From assembly GCA_934271365.1 (NCBI GenBank), contig CAKQRI010000003.1:1-64000 (forward strand): a stretch of 64,000 bases of DNA, in the 5' to 3' direction. The notes beneath the pieces were generated by a model. It saw nothing but the letters and a program-made list of their open reading frames with translations, had not been told where the DNA came from and ran no database searches. Positions 1 to 9,222 of this stretch are shown in pieces. This DNA comes from an uncultured Spirochaetales bacterium. Lineage in GTDB: Bacteria > Spirochaetota > Spirochaetia > Sphaerochaetales > Sphaerochaetaceae. Position 1 is the stretch's first letter, and each line of letters begins with the position of its first letter. The translations under genes and the position numbers were made by a program.

Positions 1-114
1 TAAGTAATTTACACTTTATCACACTCTTTGTAAACCACTTTTTTCATTTTTTTTCTGTTTTTTTATTTTTTTTGTTTATCTTATTTTACAGTAAGAAAAT
101 ATTTTTTAAAAAAT

Positions 115-561
115 TTAATCAAAAAACAGCTGATAAACATCTTCGCTGTTTTTTGCATTTGCAAGCATACGTGCATACACAGGAGAAGAACAGACTTTAG
201 CTATAGAAGAGAGAATCTGTATATGTTCTGTTGGATTCTCTTCTGGTGCAAGAACAAGAAAGAATACTCTAGATCCTTCATCGCCACCAAAGTCAATTGG
301 AAGTCTAGAAATTCCAATTACAACAACACTTCTTTTCAGACCTACGATTTTTGCATGAGGAATAGCAATTCCATTTTCCATCGCAGTAGAAGCCTGAGCT
401 TCCCTATTTAGAACAGCATTGATTATTTCTCCGGCTTCTGTACTTGAAATACCAGAATTCTTTCTATATATCTCGACAAGTTCTTCTATAACAGATCTTC
501 TATCAGAAGAAATCAGAGGCACCTTTATCAGATTTTTATTCAAAACATCCAGTAATGTCAT
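115..561 (-). CDS. PTS EIIA-like (fructose/nitrogen-type) regulatory protein
   Basis: A 148-residue single EIIA domain of the fructose/mannitol (PtsN-like) type. The phosphorylatable histidine is H69 in the motif AIPHAK, preceded by the usual glycine-rich turn (MENGIAIPH). The length is that of a stand-alone EIIA with no EIIB or EIIC attached, so a regulatory rather than a sugar-transport role is likely. It starts directly after the uspA stop and is the last gene of the V-type ATPase operon. No HPr or EI gene is in the window, so its phosphodonor cannot be named. Family assignment is firm; the physiological role is inference from position. Confidence 0.85.
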   Translation of the reverse strand: MTLLDVLNKNLIKVPLISSDRRSVIEELVEIYRKNSGISSTEAGEIINAVLNREAQASTAMENGIAIPHAKIVGLKRSVVVIGISRLPIDFGGDEGSRVFFLVLAPEENPTEHIQILSSIAKVCSSPVYARMLANAKNSEDVYQLFFD

Positions 562-1050
562 TTAAAACTCCTCAAATGTATTCCATATACCATCATTATC
601 CTTAACAACTAAAACAGGACAATCTGAAGTTCTGAGCATTCTATCACTTTCACTCAGCAGCTCTTCTCTTCTTGATCTAATAACATTGACAGATCCTACT
701 ACAAGAAGATCAATACATTTTTCTTTTACATATGATGATATTTCAGAATGTGGTGAACCTTCAAGAATTTCAGTCGTTATATCCATATCTTTTGATGATG
801 CTAGCTTTTCTGCATGCCTAATATGCCTTGAAGCATCTTTTGTGAGATCTGAAAGGTACTCACTTCTTTCCTCATTTATGAATATCCTTGACTTCACAAG
901 ATCACCTAAAGCCTTTGTATTGATAACATAGACAGCATGTAATTCTGCCTGAGTAGATTTTGCCAGCATTATTGCATACATCAAAGCTGAAATAGAGCCT
1001 TCACTTCCATCTAGATAAATAAGAATCTTAGAAAATGGCACATCATTCAT
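562..1050 (-). CDS. Universal stress protein (UspA family)
   Basis: A 162-residue single UspA domain: N-terminal strand ILIYLDGSEGS, central helices, and the C-terminal block CIDLLVVGS followed by CPVLVVKD. The glycine-rich nucleotide loop (G-x2-G-x9-S/T) of ATP-binding Usp proteins is degenerate here (GSVNVIRSRREE), so it may belong to the non-ATP-binding class. The ATG overlaps the last 8 bases of atpD and has a GGAGGG Shine-Dalgarno inside atpD, so translation is probably coupled. Sitting between the ATPase genes and an EIIA-like gene suggests a link to energy status; that is inference. Confidence 0.85.
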   Translation of the reverse strand: MNDVPFSKILIYLDGSEGSISALMYAIMLAKSTQAELHAVYVINTKALGDLVKSRIFINEERSEYLSDLTKDASRHIRHAEKLASSKDMDITTEILEGSPHSEISSYVKEKCIDLLVVGSVNVIRSRREELLSESDRMLRTSDCPVLVVKDNDGIWNTFEEF

Positions 1051-1675
1051 TGCCCTGTTCCCTCCCCATTCTGTCTTTTAATGTTTTCAAGAGAATAAAA
1101 CTGTCTCTCTCTGCTTCCTCTATTCTTGATGTAAGATATTTTACAGTCTCTTCCTTATCTGGTATGACTAACTTTTCTAGCGAATTAACTTTGCGTATTG
1201 TCTTTTTGACTTCTCTTGCAAGTCGCATAATAGAAACCTTAAGCTCTGCTAATTGCCCCATTGCTTCAAGAACATCCCTAAATTCATTTAGGGCTATCTC
1301 ACTCAGCATACTTGTTCCTTCAGGAGAAAAGAATGGCCCCTCTCCTGAGAACTCAGTACTGACTTTAGGAAGCTCAACCCCCATGACCTTTCTTGATGAA
1401 AGTGTAATAGAGGATGAGATATTTACAGCACCTGCAAGATTCGCAACCTTAAGCCTGCCCATATGCAGAATAGCATCCTGAAGAGCTTCCCTAGCTTCTC
1501 TAAGCTCTCTTTCTACCTTATTCTGATAATCAACAGCCTGGTCAACAAGAGTTAGAAGCTCAGAATCAAGAATAGATCTCTTCTGATCGAGAAGATCATA
1601 CCCTAGCCTTGAAAATGCAAGCTCATCCTTTACCTTCATAAGATTGCTTCTAGTAGGTGCTAAGCTTCTATCCAT
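1043..1675 (-). CDS. atpD: V/A-type ATP synthase subunit D
   Basis: The 210-residue central-stalk subunit D, a long antiparallel coiled coil inserted into the A3B3 hexamer. The N-terminus follows the family pattern (PTRSNLMKVKDELAFSRLGYDLLDQKR), and the C-terminal helix carries the usual RRVNALE-like segment here as IRKVNSLEKLVIP. It lies 6 bases after the atpB stop and overlaps uspA. It is the last structural ATPase gene in the operon, matching the A-B-D order seen in archaea and in Enterococcus ntp operons. Confidence 0.93.
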   Translation of the reverse strand: MDRSLAPTRSNLMKVKDELAFSRLGYDLLDQKRSILDSELLTLVDQAVDYQNKVERELREAREALQDAILHMGRLKVANLAGAVNISSSITLSSRKVMGVELPKVSTEFSGEGPFFSPEGTSMLSEIALNEFRDVLEAMGQLAELKVSIMRLAREVKKTIRKVNSLEKLVIPDKEETVKYLTSRIEEAERDSFILLKTLKDRMGREQGNE

Positions 1676-1681
1676 AATAGA

Positions 1682-3106
1682 TTACCCTTTATTATAGTGA
1701 GCTTCAATTTCAGATTCTGTAAGACGCTGCAGTTCTTCCTGAGGAAGAAGAGATAGCGCTTTCCAACCAAGATCGAGAGTCTCTTCAATTGATCTATCCT
1801 CATCATAGCGCTGTCCAATAAATTTCTTCTCAAAGAAATTTCCGAACTCCATATAATGATGATCAAGTTCCGTAAGCTCCTCTTCTCCTATTACAGATGC
1901 GAGATTTCTGACGTCCTTCACATGGGAATAAGAAGCATAAAGCTGATTTGAAAGATGAGGATGGTCATCTCTTGTCATGCCTTCTCCTATGCCGTCTTTC
2001 ATAAGTCTTGAAAGAGAAGGAAGCGGGTTGATTGGAGGATATATTCCTCGGCCATGAAGCTCTCTATCAAAAACAATCTGCCCCTCTGTAATATAACCAG
2101 TAAGGTCTGGAATTGGATGGGATATATCATCATTAGGCATAGTAAGAATCGGAAGCTGAGTAATTGATCCACTTCTTCCAGCAAGCTTTCCTGATCGTTC
2201 ATAAAGCTCAGCAAGGTTTGAATAGAGATATCCTGGATATCCCTTTCTTGAAGGAATCTCTCCTCTCAAAGTGGAAATCTCACGAAGTGACTCACAGTAG
2301 TTTGTCATATCAGTCATTATGACAAGCACCTGCTTGCCTTTATCAAAAGCAAGGTATTCAGCAAGAGTGAGAGCCGTTCTAGGTGTAATAGTTCTCTCTA
2401 TTGAAGGATCATCTGCAAGAGAAAGGAACATTGCAACATTATCCAATACGCCAGTCTCTTCAAAAGAATCAATAAAGTACTTTGCAACATCGTACTTTAC
2501 ACCCATAGCAGCAAAGACAATAGCAAAATCAGATTTGCCACCTCTTACTTTTGCCTGTCTTACAATCTGAGCCGCCAGCTGATTGTGCTCCATTCCATTA
2601 CCAGAGAAAATTGGAAGCTTCTGTCCCTGTATCAGCGTAGTCATTCCATCAATTACAGAAATACCCGTCTGTATGAAATCCCTTGGATACTCTCTAGCCG
2701 TTGGATTCATAGGAGAACCATTTACATCTCTCTCATCTTCTGCGTTTGGAACTTCTACTCCATCACGGCTTTTTCCTAGCCCGTTCATTACGCGACCAAG
2801 CATCTTCTCTGAAACACCAAGAGATAATGATTCGCCGAAAAAATGCATTCTTGTATCAGGAAGATTAAGGCCATCAGTTCCTTCAAAGCACTGTACAACA
2901 ACAGCGTCATCAGATGTGTCTAGAACCTGCCCTGAGCGGATAGAACCATCTGCAGCCCTTATTTCTACAAGCTCTCCATACCCAACGGGATGAGTATTTC
3001 TCATATATACAAGTGGGCCATCGATTCTTGAGGCTCCGACATATTCCCTGCCGCTCAATAGGTTTTTCCGGCTAGTTTTCAGAAGCTCATTATTATCTTT
3101 CATCAT
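1682..3106 (-). CDS. atpB: V/A-type ATP synthase subunit B (regulatory, non-catalytic)
   Basis: A 474-residue subunit B of the A3B3 head. It has the alpha/beta ATPase fold, but the P-loop position is replaced by FSGNGMEHN (about residues 167-175) as expected for the non-catalytic subunit. The conserved segments YPGYLYSNLAELYERSG and PIPDLTGYITEGQI are present. Its start overlaps the end of atpA by 14 bases, with GGAGAG upstream, indicating translational coupling within the operon. It is normal in length and without frameshift. Confidence 0.96.
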   Translation of the reverse strand: MMKDNNELLKTSRKNLLSGREYVGASRIDGPLVYMRNTHPVGYGELVEIRAADGSIRSGQVLDTSDDAVVVQCFEGTDGLNLPDTRMHFFGESLSLGVSEKMLGRVMNGLGKSRDGVEVPNAEDERDVNGSPMNPTAREYPRDFIQTGISVIDGMTTLIQGQKLPIFSGNGMEHNQLAAQIVRQAKVRGGKSDFAIVFAAMGVKYDVAKYFIDSFEETGVLDNVAMFLSLADDPSIERTITPRTALTLAEYLAFDKGKQVLVIMTDMTNYCESLREISTLRGEIPSRKGYPGYLYSNLAELYERSGKLAGRSGSITQLPILTMPNDDISHPIPDLTGYITEGQIVFDRELHGRGIYPPINPLPSLSRLMKDGIGEGMTRDDHPHLSNQLYASYSHVKDVRNLASVIGEEELTELDHHYMEFGNFFEKKFIGQRYDEDRSIEETLDLGWKALSLLPQEELQRLTESEIEAHYNKG

Positions 3107-4877
3107 ATAAACTCTCCAACTCAGCTATTGACCGAGTGAGCTTAAGGCTAAGCTTATCTATATCTTCAACCTTATCATTTGCAACATTGAAGCGGATTCT
3201 AGCAATATCCTGAACTACGCTGAGTCTTCTGATTTTCACAAGAGGAACCCCTTTAGAAATAGCCTGTGCCCCCTGATCATAATATTCAAGAACTATCTCA
3301 AGCATCCTAATCTGCTTTTCTACAGAACAATACCTATCAATTACATCAAATGCATTCTGCTGCAAAAAGGCTGTCTTGAAGAGAGAGCATACCTCAAGTA
3401 TGAAATTCTGAGAATCCGGAAGAGCATCTGGACCTACAAGCTTTACAATCTGCTGCAGCCTTACTTCTTTCTGCAGGAGCTCTAGAATGCGAGCTCTATT
3501 ACCAGCCCAGAGATCATTGCTCTGGCTATTCCACCAGTCTTTGACTTCATCAACATATTCTGAATAAGAATCCAGCCAGCTTATTGCAGGGTAATGCCTA
3601 GCAGATGCGAGGGCCCTATCTAGTCCCCAAAAACATCTTACAAATCTCTTTGTATGCTGTGTTACAGGCTCAGAGAAATCACCTCCAGGAGGAGAAACAG
3701 CTCCTATTACAGAAACAGATCCCTCTTTCCCTGAAAGAGCTTTCATATGCCCAGCTCTTTCATAGAATTCAGCAATCCTAGTAGGAAGATAAGCAGGAAA
3801 CCCTTCTTCTGCAGGCATTTCTTCCATACGTCCAGATAGCTCTCTAAGCGCCTCTGCCCATCGAGAAGTTGAATCAGCCATAATTGCAACATCATAGCCC
3901 ATATCACGATAGTATTCTGCCATTGTTATTCCAGTATAAATAGAAGCTTCTCTCGCTGATACAGGCATATTAGATGTATTAGCTATAAGAATCGTCCTCT
4001 TCATAAGGGATTCACCAGTTCTTGGATCAACTAGCTTAGGAAATTCCCTTAAAACATCAGTCATCTCATTACCGCGCTCACCACAGCCTATATATACAAT
4101 GATATCAGCATCACACCACTGTGCGATTGAATGCTGAGTCATTGTCTTTCCTGTTCCAAAACCTCCAGGAATAGCAACTGTACCTCCCTTTGCAAGAGGA
4201 AACAGTGAATCTATTACACGAAGTCCTGTTACAAGCGGTCTATCGAGAGATAGACGCGAAGACACAGGACGAGGTACTCTGATAGGCCAGAACTGAGAAG
4301 CTGTGACTACATGAGTCTTTCCATCTTCCCCCCGAAGCAAAAAAAGCTCATCCGTTACGGTATATTCGCCTTCTTTGAAATCATTGATAACAGTAAAAGT
4401 ACCTTTAAGGGATGCTGGAACAAGAACTCTATGTTCTATTCGCTCATTTTCTGCTAGAACAGCAACAATGCTACCTGGCTCAACGGTATCTCCAACTTTT
4501 GCTACTGGCTTAATATGCCACTTCTTATTATGGTCAATAGCAGGAGATGCTATGCCTCTTGCTATGAAATCCCCGCTTAATTCGCGGAGTGTCTCAAGTG
4601 GACGCTGAATACCATCATAAATATTACCAATCAGACCTGGACCAAGCTCACAAGAAAGAGACATACCAGAGCCATAAACGTTATCCCCAGGTGCAATGCC
4701 TGTTGCATCTTCATAAACCTGTACTGTAGCTTGATTTCCATTCAGCTTGACAATCTCACCGACAAGTCCAAGCTCGCCAACGTGCACAAGCTCCATCATA
4801 GAAGCATCTGTAATATCTTTTATGATGAGTACAGGACCATTAACACGTTTGACTTTACCTACTATTCTGCCTTGCAT
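3093..4877 (-). CDS. atpA: V/A-type ATP synthase subunit A (catalytic)
   Basis: A 594-residue catalytic subunit. An N-terminal barrel is followed by the V/A-specific non-homologous insertion (about residues 115-190), the Walker A loop GGFGTGKT at 238-245, and the DSTSRWAEALRE segment with the catalytic-site arginine region. No intein is present. It overlaps atpE by 23 bases at its start and atpB at its end. It hydrolyses or synthesises ATP coupled to rotation of the D/F stalk. No F-type ATPase gene occurs in the window, though the rest of the genome is not visible. Confidence 0.97.
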   Translation of the reverse strand: MQGRIVGKVKRVNGPVLIIKDITDASMMELVHVGELGLVGEIVKLNGNQATVQVYEDATGIAPGDNVYGSGMSLSCELGPGLIGNIYDGIQRPLETLRELSGDFIARGIASPAIDHNKKWHIKPVAKVGDTVEPGSIVAVLAENERIEHRVLVPASLKGTFTVINDFKEGEYTVTDELFLLRGEDGKTHVVTASQFWPIRVPRPVSSRLSLDRPLVTGLRVIDSLFPLAKGGTVAIPGGFGTGKTMTQHSIAQWCDADIIVYIGCGERGNEMTDVLREFPKLVDPRTGESLMKRTILIANTSNMPVSAREASIYTGITMAEYYRDMGYDVAIMADSTSRWAEALRELSGRMEEMPAEEGFPAYLPTRIAEFYERAGHMKALSGKEGSVSVIGAVSPPGGDFSEPVTQHTKRFVRCFWGLDRALASARHYPAISWLDSYSEYVDEVKDWWNSQSNDLWAGNRARILELLQKEVRLQQIVKLVGPDALPDSQNFILEVCSLFKTAFLQQNAFDVIDRYCSVEKQIRMLEIVLEYYDQGAQAISKGVPLVKIRRLSVVQDIARIRFNVANDKVEDIDKLSLKLTRSIAELESLYDER

Positions 4878-5481
4878 TTTCTTCCTGAATTATTTTTCTG
4901 ATATCTCTCTGAAAACGTCTCAGTCGAGTATCAAGCTGGTTATTATAAGAAATCTTTCCATCTAGAGATGTAAGAACAACACCAATGCCATCAATGCGCT
5001 CATTATCCAATGAAAGACATACATCAGAACCTGTCATATCTTTGACAAGCTTCTCTGCTTTTCTCAGATCTTCTTCAGAGACAGGAGAAGCAGAGGAAAA
5101 AGCAACTTTTGCTTCCTTCCTACCAAGGCCCAAAGAAGCCTCAGCAATCCATGAAACAAGCACATCAGAGAATTCCGCAGTAGAGGAAATCTTTTTGAAT
5201 TCAGAAGAGACATTATCCATAACTGCCTTATAAGCACTATCCATGCATTTGAGTTCAGTCAGTCTATCAATATTGCGCTTAGCACTCTCTTCTTTGTCTT
5301 TTATCCTATCGAGCTTTCCTAAAAGCAATCTATGCTCTGCTTCAGCCTCTACAGATGCTCTATCTTCAGCTTCACTGATGATCTTTTCTGCCCTTGACTC
5401 TGCATCCTTAATTATTAAATCTGCTTTCTTTTTAGCTTCAGATAAAATCTCTTCAATGAGAGGGTTTGAGATATTTGTCAT
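4855..5481 (-). CDS. atpE: V/A-type ATP synthase subunit E (peripheral stalk)
   Basis: A 208-residue subunit E. The N-terminal half is a charged coiled coil (ILSEAKKKADLIIKDAESR onward, rich in A/E/K), and the C-terminal half is a globular domain binding the A3B3 head. The start overlaps the atpF stop by 4 bases (ATGA type). Together with the small H/G coiled coil encoded first in this operon it would form the peripheral stator. The function is from the family; the sequence supports it through length, coil pattern and position. Confidence 0.92.
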   Translation of the reverse strand: MTNISNPLIEEILSEAKKKADLIIKDAESRAEKIISEAEDRASVEAEAEHRLLLGKLDRIKDKEESAKRNIDRLTELKCMDSAYKAVMDNVSSEFKKISSTAEFSDVLVSWIAEASLGLGRKEAKVAFSSASPVSEEDLRKAEKLVKDMTGSDVCLSLDNERIDGIGVVLTSLDGKISYNNQLDTRLRRFQRDIRKIIQEENARQNSR

Positions 5482-5777
5482 AAGGATACCCCCAAAGCTT
5501 CATTAACCAGTGATTTCAAATCCCTGGTTCCTGTTCCATCTGATGCTGAAATCTCAACAACAAGAGGAAAGCTCTCAGAGAAAAGATACCTGTCAACAGT
5601 CTCTCTAATCATAGAAGCAACATCTGCAGTTATTATAATAACGGCAAAATTATGCCCTTCAATTGCTTTCGACCATGCCTGTTCTGCCTCTTCCTTCGAG
5701 CTGACCTGAATGCCATCTACACCTACTATGGAAAAGCCCAGAACAGTATCAGCATCACCGATTACGAAGTATTCCAT
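5478..5777 (-). CDS. atpF: V/A-type ATP synthase subunit F
   Basis: A 99-residue subunit F. It has the Rossmann-like start YFVIGDADTVLGFSIVGVDG and the central segment FAVIIITADVASMI, both typical of the family. Subunit F caps the central stalk with D. It sits between atpK and atpE with a 7-base gap upstream and a 4-base overlap downstream. Family members are usually about 100 residues, so it is complete. Confidence 0.93.
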   Translation of the reverse strand: MEYFVIGDADTVLGFSIVGVDGIQVSSKEEAEQAWSKAIEGHNFAVIIITADVASMIRETVDRYLFSESFPLVVEISASDGTGTRDLKSLVNEALGVSL

Positions 5778-5784
5778 TACCTAA

Positions 5785-6129
5785 TCAGACCTTACCGAGA
5801 ATCATCAGAGCTGTAATGAATCCAAATACTACAAGACCTTCTGCAAGAGCAATGAAGATAAGAGCATTTGTTGCAATCTCCGGTTTTTCAGATATTGCAC
5901 CCATAGCAGCTGAACCAACATGGCTGATTGCCATACCTGCACCAAACGCACCGCATCCGAATGCCAGAGCAGCAGCAAAGCAAACCCATGCCACATTTCT
6001 GCTTTCAGCTGAAGCCTCTGTTGCAGCAGCAGAAAGAGATGGAGTAAATACAAATGCAGTACCAAGAAGAACTACTGCAAGTAAAACAAAAGACAAACCT
6101 ACTCTCTTCTTAAATCCATAAACGGTCAT
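5785..6129 (-). CDS. atpK: V/A-type ATP synthase subunit K (rotor ring proteolipid)
   Basis: The start is placed at the ATG at 6129, 10 bases after the atpI stop, because it has GGAGGG just upstream; a longer reading frame to 6276 would run inside atpI. The 114-residue product has an N-terminal hydrophobic leader (about residues 10-33, ending TPSLSAAATEA) and then one helical hairpin: a glycine-rich TM1 (AFGCGAFGAGMAISH), a polar loop (SEKPE), and TM2 with the ion-binding glutamate in ALAEGLVVFGF. One hairpin per polypeptide is the 8-kDa-like form rather than the duplicated 16-kDa form. Whether the ring carries Na+ or H+ cannot be decided by eye. Confidence 0.9.
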   Translation of the reverse strand: MTVYGFKKRVGLSFVLLAVVLLGTAFVFTPSLSAAATEASAESRNVAWVCFAAALAFGCGAFGAGMAISHVGSAAMGAISEKPEIATNALIFIALAEGLVVFGFITALMILGKV

Positions 6130-6139
6130 CTTGACCCTC

Positions 6140-8119
6140 CTATTTCTCTTCTCCGGCATGGTTTCTGAGTCCAACAGGCTCATATGCAATACCATGTCCA
6201 GTAAAATACTTTGTAAAGAACTCATAGTAATTGAGCCTAAGAGACTGTATTCCAGCAGAAAGTCCCTCCAATGCAATTACTAGTATATTTCCAAGAATCA
6301 GAATCAGAATCTTAAAGATAATATTTCCAGTAAGATCCGCCATATCCTCAAAAGCTGTCATCAAAGATACATGCGCAATCCCGAGACCTGCTACTCGCAT
6401 GAAAGAGAGCGTATTAGCAAGGAATCCAGAAAAAATCTCAAGACCTTCAACCAGAGTCTCCATGAAAGTATCCATCACTAGCTTGCCAGCTTTGATTCTC
6501 TCTCCTGTTGCCTTATACTCTGCAATACGCTCAACTGGTACTTTTATTATAACCAGTATTATACCAGCTACTAGAGATGGCATGAACCAAGAAGCTGATG
6601 GGAATACTTTATAACCAGATTTAACAAATCCGGAACCAAACCAGATTCCTAAACCAAATAAAAATCCACCAACAAGTCCATTCTTATCAAATATAAGTTC
6701 TATATATCTCTTTTTTCTGAAAAGGTTTATCCAATTAAGAATCAAACCAAGATAAATTATTCCAATTCCAAAATAAATCGTGATTCCAAGAATGTCATAT
6801 ATATCATTAACAAGCCCGTTTCCACCATGGCCATTAACTACAGAATGATAGTTGAACCAGAGAGCTGGAAAAATAGAGAATCCAAAGCAGGATCCGAATA
6901 ATACTCCTCCAACCATTGATGCAGGCCCCAAATACAAAAGCAGATTGCATAGATATCTGCTGAGAATGCCATCTTTTACCATCGGGTTCTTCTTATAGTA
7001 TATAGTTCCAAGAATACCGATTAGAAGAAGAACAAATCCTTGTCCTAGATCTGCAAACATAAGAAGAAACATCAGAATATATGCAACAGTTGTAAATGGT
7101 GTAGGGTTTATCGAACCATATTCTGGAGTTGCATAGTTCTTAACCATATGCTCAAAAGGCGCAAAGAACTTAGGAGACGAAATTGCTACAGGAACCTCTT
7201 CCCTGTCTATTTCAGAATCATCCTTCCACTCTATGATGCATTTACCTTCAGATGCCTCATAAATTGCTTTCTCTATTGATGCCTGATACTCTGCAGGCAC
7301 CCATCCTGAAAGAAGAGTTGTATTTTTCGTGTATGAGAAATAAGACTCGATTTTTTCAGAAAGCTCATTAATTCTGACACTCTTCCACATATCAATAAGA
7401 CTATCTTTCTTATCAATAATCCTTGATTTGAATGCCTCTGAAAGATCATCAAGAACCTTCTTCTCTTCTACTTCCATGGACTTCAGGGCAGCTTCGGCTT
7501 TCTCCATTGCACCTTTCTGCGCCTTAACATCTGTAGACTCTGTCCATCCGAATTTATCCATTATCTCGGTAACACGATTTGAATCTCTTCTCAAAGTAAG
7601 AGAGATAAGAGGCATTTCTTCAGAGAGGAATACACCGCCTACAGATGAAAGCCTATTCTTCAGATCTTCAAGACTGCCAGTAATCGTTCCAACACGGAGG
7701 TCCAAGAAATCAGTCTTCTTGCTATCTATATAACCAAGCATTTCCCTTAGAGATACCAATGTCTGGTTAACAAGCTTCTGCTGGTCTTTTATAGTCTGGA
7801 TAGATGCAGATAATCGATCAAGAGTTCTCTTGATCTCATCATAATCAAATTTATCTGAAGCTTTTTCCACATCCGCATCCGATATCTCTGGAATGCTGAT
7901 CTTCGCCTGAGAGAAAAGATTCTCTATTCTTATTCTCATATCAGAAAGAGCTGCTTTAGATACTGTGCTTTTATGGCTTCTGAGCTTTTCAGATGGAAGG
8001 GAATCAATGTGTACAAATTCCATCACTCCAAGCTCTAGAAGAGCCTTTACAACAGCGCTCTGATGATTATCCATCACAACAGCTGTCAGCATTTTCATCT
8101 TACGTGTGAATACACTCAT
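6140..8119 (-). CDS. atpI: V/A-type ATP synthase subunit I (membrane stator, a-like)
   Basis: A 659-residue subunit I. The first half (about residues 1-335) is soluble and coiled-coil rich, and contacts the peripheral stalks. The second half carries about seven to eight membrane segments beginning near PTPFTTVAYILMFLLMFADLG. The conserved segment FSGFLANTLSFMRVAGLGIAH contains the arginine expected to face the rotor ring, and the protein ends with the usual GLRLNYYEFFTKYF-like block (SLRLNYYEFFTKYF). It overlaps atpC by 4 bases. Confidence 0.95.
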   Translation of the reverse strand: MSVFTRKMKMLTAVVMDNHQSAVVKALLELGVMEFVHIDSLPSEKLRSHKSTVSKAALSDMRIRIENLFSQAKISIPEISDADVEKASDKFDYDEIKRTLDRLSASIQTIKDQQKLVNQTLVSLREMLGYIDSKKTDFLDLRVGTITGSLEDLKNRLSSVGGVFLSEEMPLISLTLRRDSNRVTEIMDKFGWTESTDVKAQKGAMEKAEAALKSMEVEEKKVLDDLSEAFKSRIIDKKDSLIDMWKSVRINELSEKIESYFSYTKNTTLLSGWVPAEYQASIEKAIYEASEGKCIIEWKDDSEIDREEVPVAISSPKFFAPFEHMVKNYATPEYGSINPTPFTTVAYILMFLLMFADLGQGFVLLLIGILGTIYYKKNPMVKDGILSRYLCNLLLYLGPASMVGGVLFGSCFGFSIFPALWFNYHSVVNGHGGNGLVNDIYDILGITIYFGIGIIYLGLILNWINLFRKKRYIELIFDKNGLVGGFLFGLGIWFGSGFVKSGYKVFPSASWFMPSLVAGIILVIIKVPVERIAEYKATGERIKAGKLVMDTFMETLVEGLEIFSGFLANTLSFMRVAGLGIAHVSLMTAFEDMADLTGNIIFKILILILGNILVIALEGLSAGIQSLRLNYYEFFTKYFTGHGIAYEPVGLRNHAGEEK

Positions 8120-9210
8120 ATGATTTCCTCCCTAATCTTCTCCTCGCTCCACCTGTAAAGCTTTGCTGATAGAACAGCACGAATCATAGCATCCTCGTTG
8201 TTTGCAAGGAAGAAATAAGCAAGGATAACACCAATAGAAAGAGGATCACCAGATAGAATCTTCCGGTATTCCTTCTTTCTTATATTTCCAAGAATCTGCT
8301 CTATATGCAGAATACTCTCAGCATTCTCAGCTCTTGTTGTCAGATCATCACTCATGCGTCTGACACGATCAATCTCCTCGGCCACTTCAGAATATCTTCC
8401 ACTGATTATTGACCTAAGAACAGATACTGAATCTGAAGAATCAAGAAGCCTGCGTTTAATCACTTCCTGATAAACTGCTCCATATGGAATAATAACACGG
8501 AAAAGCTCTTCTTTTCCAATTTCATGATAATACCCATAGCGGATAAGAAGAAGAATATTCTTCAGATCTATGTCAACAAGATAAATTGAATTTGCTATAT
8601 CCCTGTCCTCTTTTGACAATCCGGACACTGCAGAAAAAAGGCTGTCAAAATAGAGATGATCTAAAGCTATTTCCAAATCAAACAGGCCTTTTGATGCTAT
8701 TTGGGACTGACCATATCCTGATAATACTTTTTCATAAGGTGTATCTTTTACAGCAGCAAGAACACCGCTGAAGTCAGATGCATTGATTATATGCAGCCAA
8801 TCAATCGGCCATACAATCTCGTTATTGTATAGATAACCTGCTCTGAATCGTATCGAATGCTGCCTCACGACCTCGGAATACCACATTCTAATAGCATTCT
8901 TGAGGTTTTCTATCTCTAGCTTCTCCAGCAGTACTTTTACAAAATCAGAAGATTTACCAGGGAGCATTCCTGCAACTTCACGATAAGAACTGATCTCCTC
9001 AGAGAAAAGTGCAAGCTCGACCTGCTGCAGATCGCCAGTTTTAGAATAAATATCAACAAGATGGCTGTGTCTTGAATCTTTCAATGCACTTATAGCCTCT
9101 ACAAGATTCGGAGCCTTAATCATATCATCTATAATACGGCTATCTCTAATAGAACCAATCCTTGCCCTGAGCTTTGCATTTGCATAACCGTAATCTGAAA
9201 CCTTACCCAT
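8116..9210 (-). CDS. atpC: V/A-type ATP synthase subunit C (AC39-like)
   Basis: A 364-residue AC39/C subunit that joins the central stalk to the membrane ring. The N-terminus (YGYANAKLRARIGSI) and the internal three-fold helical pattern, with DIDLKNILLLIRYGYY and EILHIEQI-like blocks, match the family. The product is slightly longer than many bacterial C subunits but uninterrupted. It begins 12 bases after the small coiled-coil gene and overlaps atpI by 4 bases, so it is co-transcribed. Confidence 0.92.
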   Translation of the reverse strand: MGKVSDYGYANAKLRARIGSIRDSRIIDDMIKAPNLVEAISALKDSRHSHLVDIYSKTGDLQQVELALFSEEISSYREVAGMLPGKSSDFVKVLLEKLEIENLKNAIRMWYSEVVRQHSIRFRAGYLYNNEIVWPIDWLHIINASDFSGVLAAVKDTPYEKVLSGYGQSQIASKGLFDLEIALDHLYFDSLFSAVSGLSKEDRDIANSIYLVDIDLKNILLLIRYGYYHEIGKEELFRVIIPYGAVYQEVIKRRLLDSSDSVSVLRSIISGRYSEVAEEIDRVRRMSDDLTTRAENAESILHIEQILGNIRKKEYRKILSGDPLSIGVILAYFFLANNEDAMIRAVLSAKLYRWSEEKIREEII

Positions 9211-9222
9211 ATTGCCCTCAGC

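Noticed and set aside
1..114. Very T-rich stretch after the EIIA gene, searched for a terminator or replication origin elements
   Set aside because: Only a weak ATTTTTTAAAAAAT palindrome is present. There is no GC-rich stem, DnaA-box cluster or dnaA/dnaN neighbour.
6130..6276. Longer 163-residue form of AtpK starting at 6276
   Set aside because: The extra 49 residues lie wholly within the atpI 3' end, do not look like a proteolipid, and the ATG at 6129 has a strong GGAGGG.
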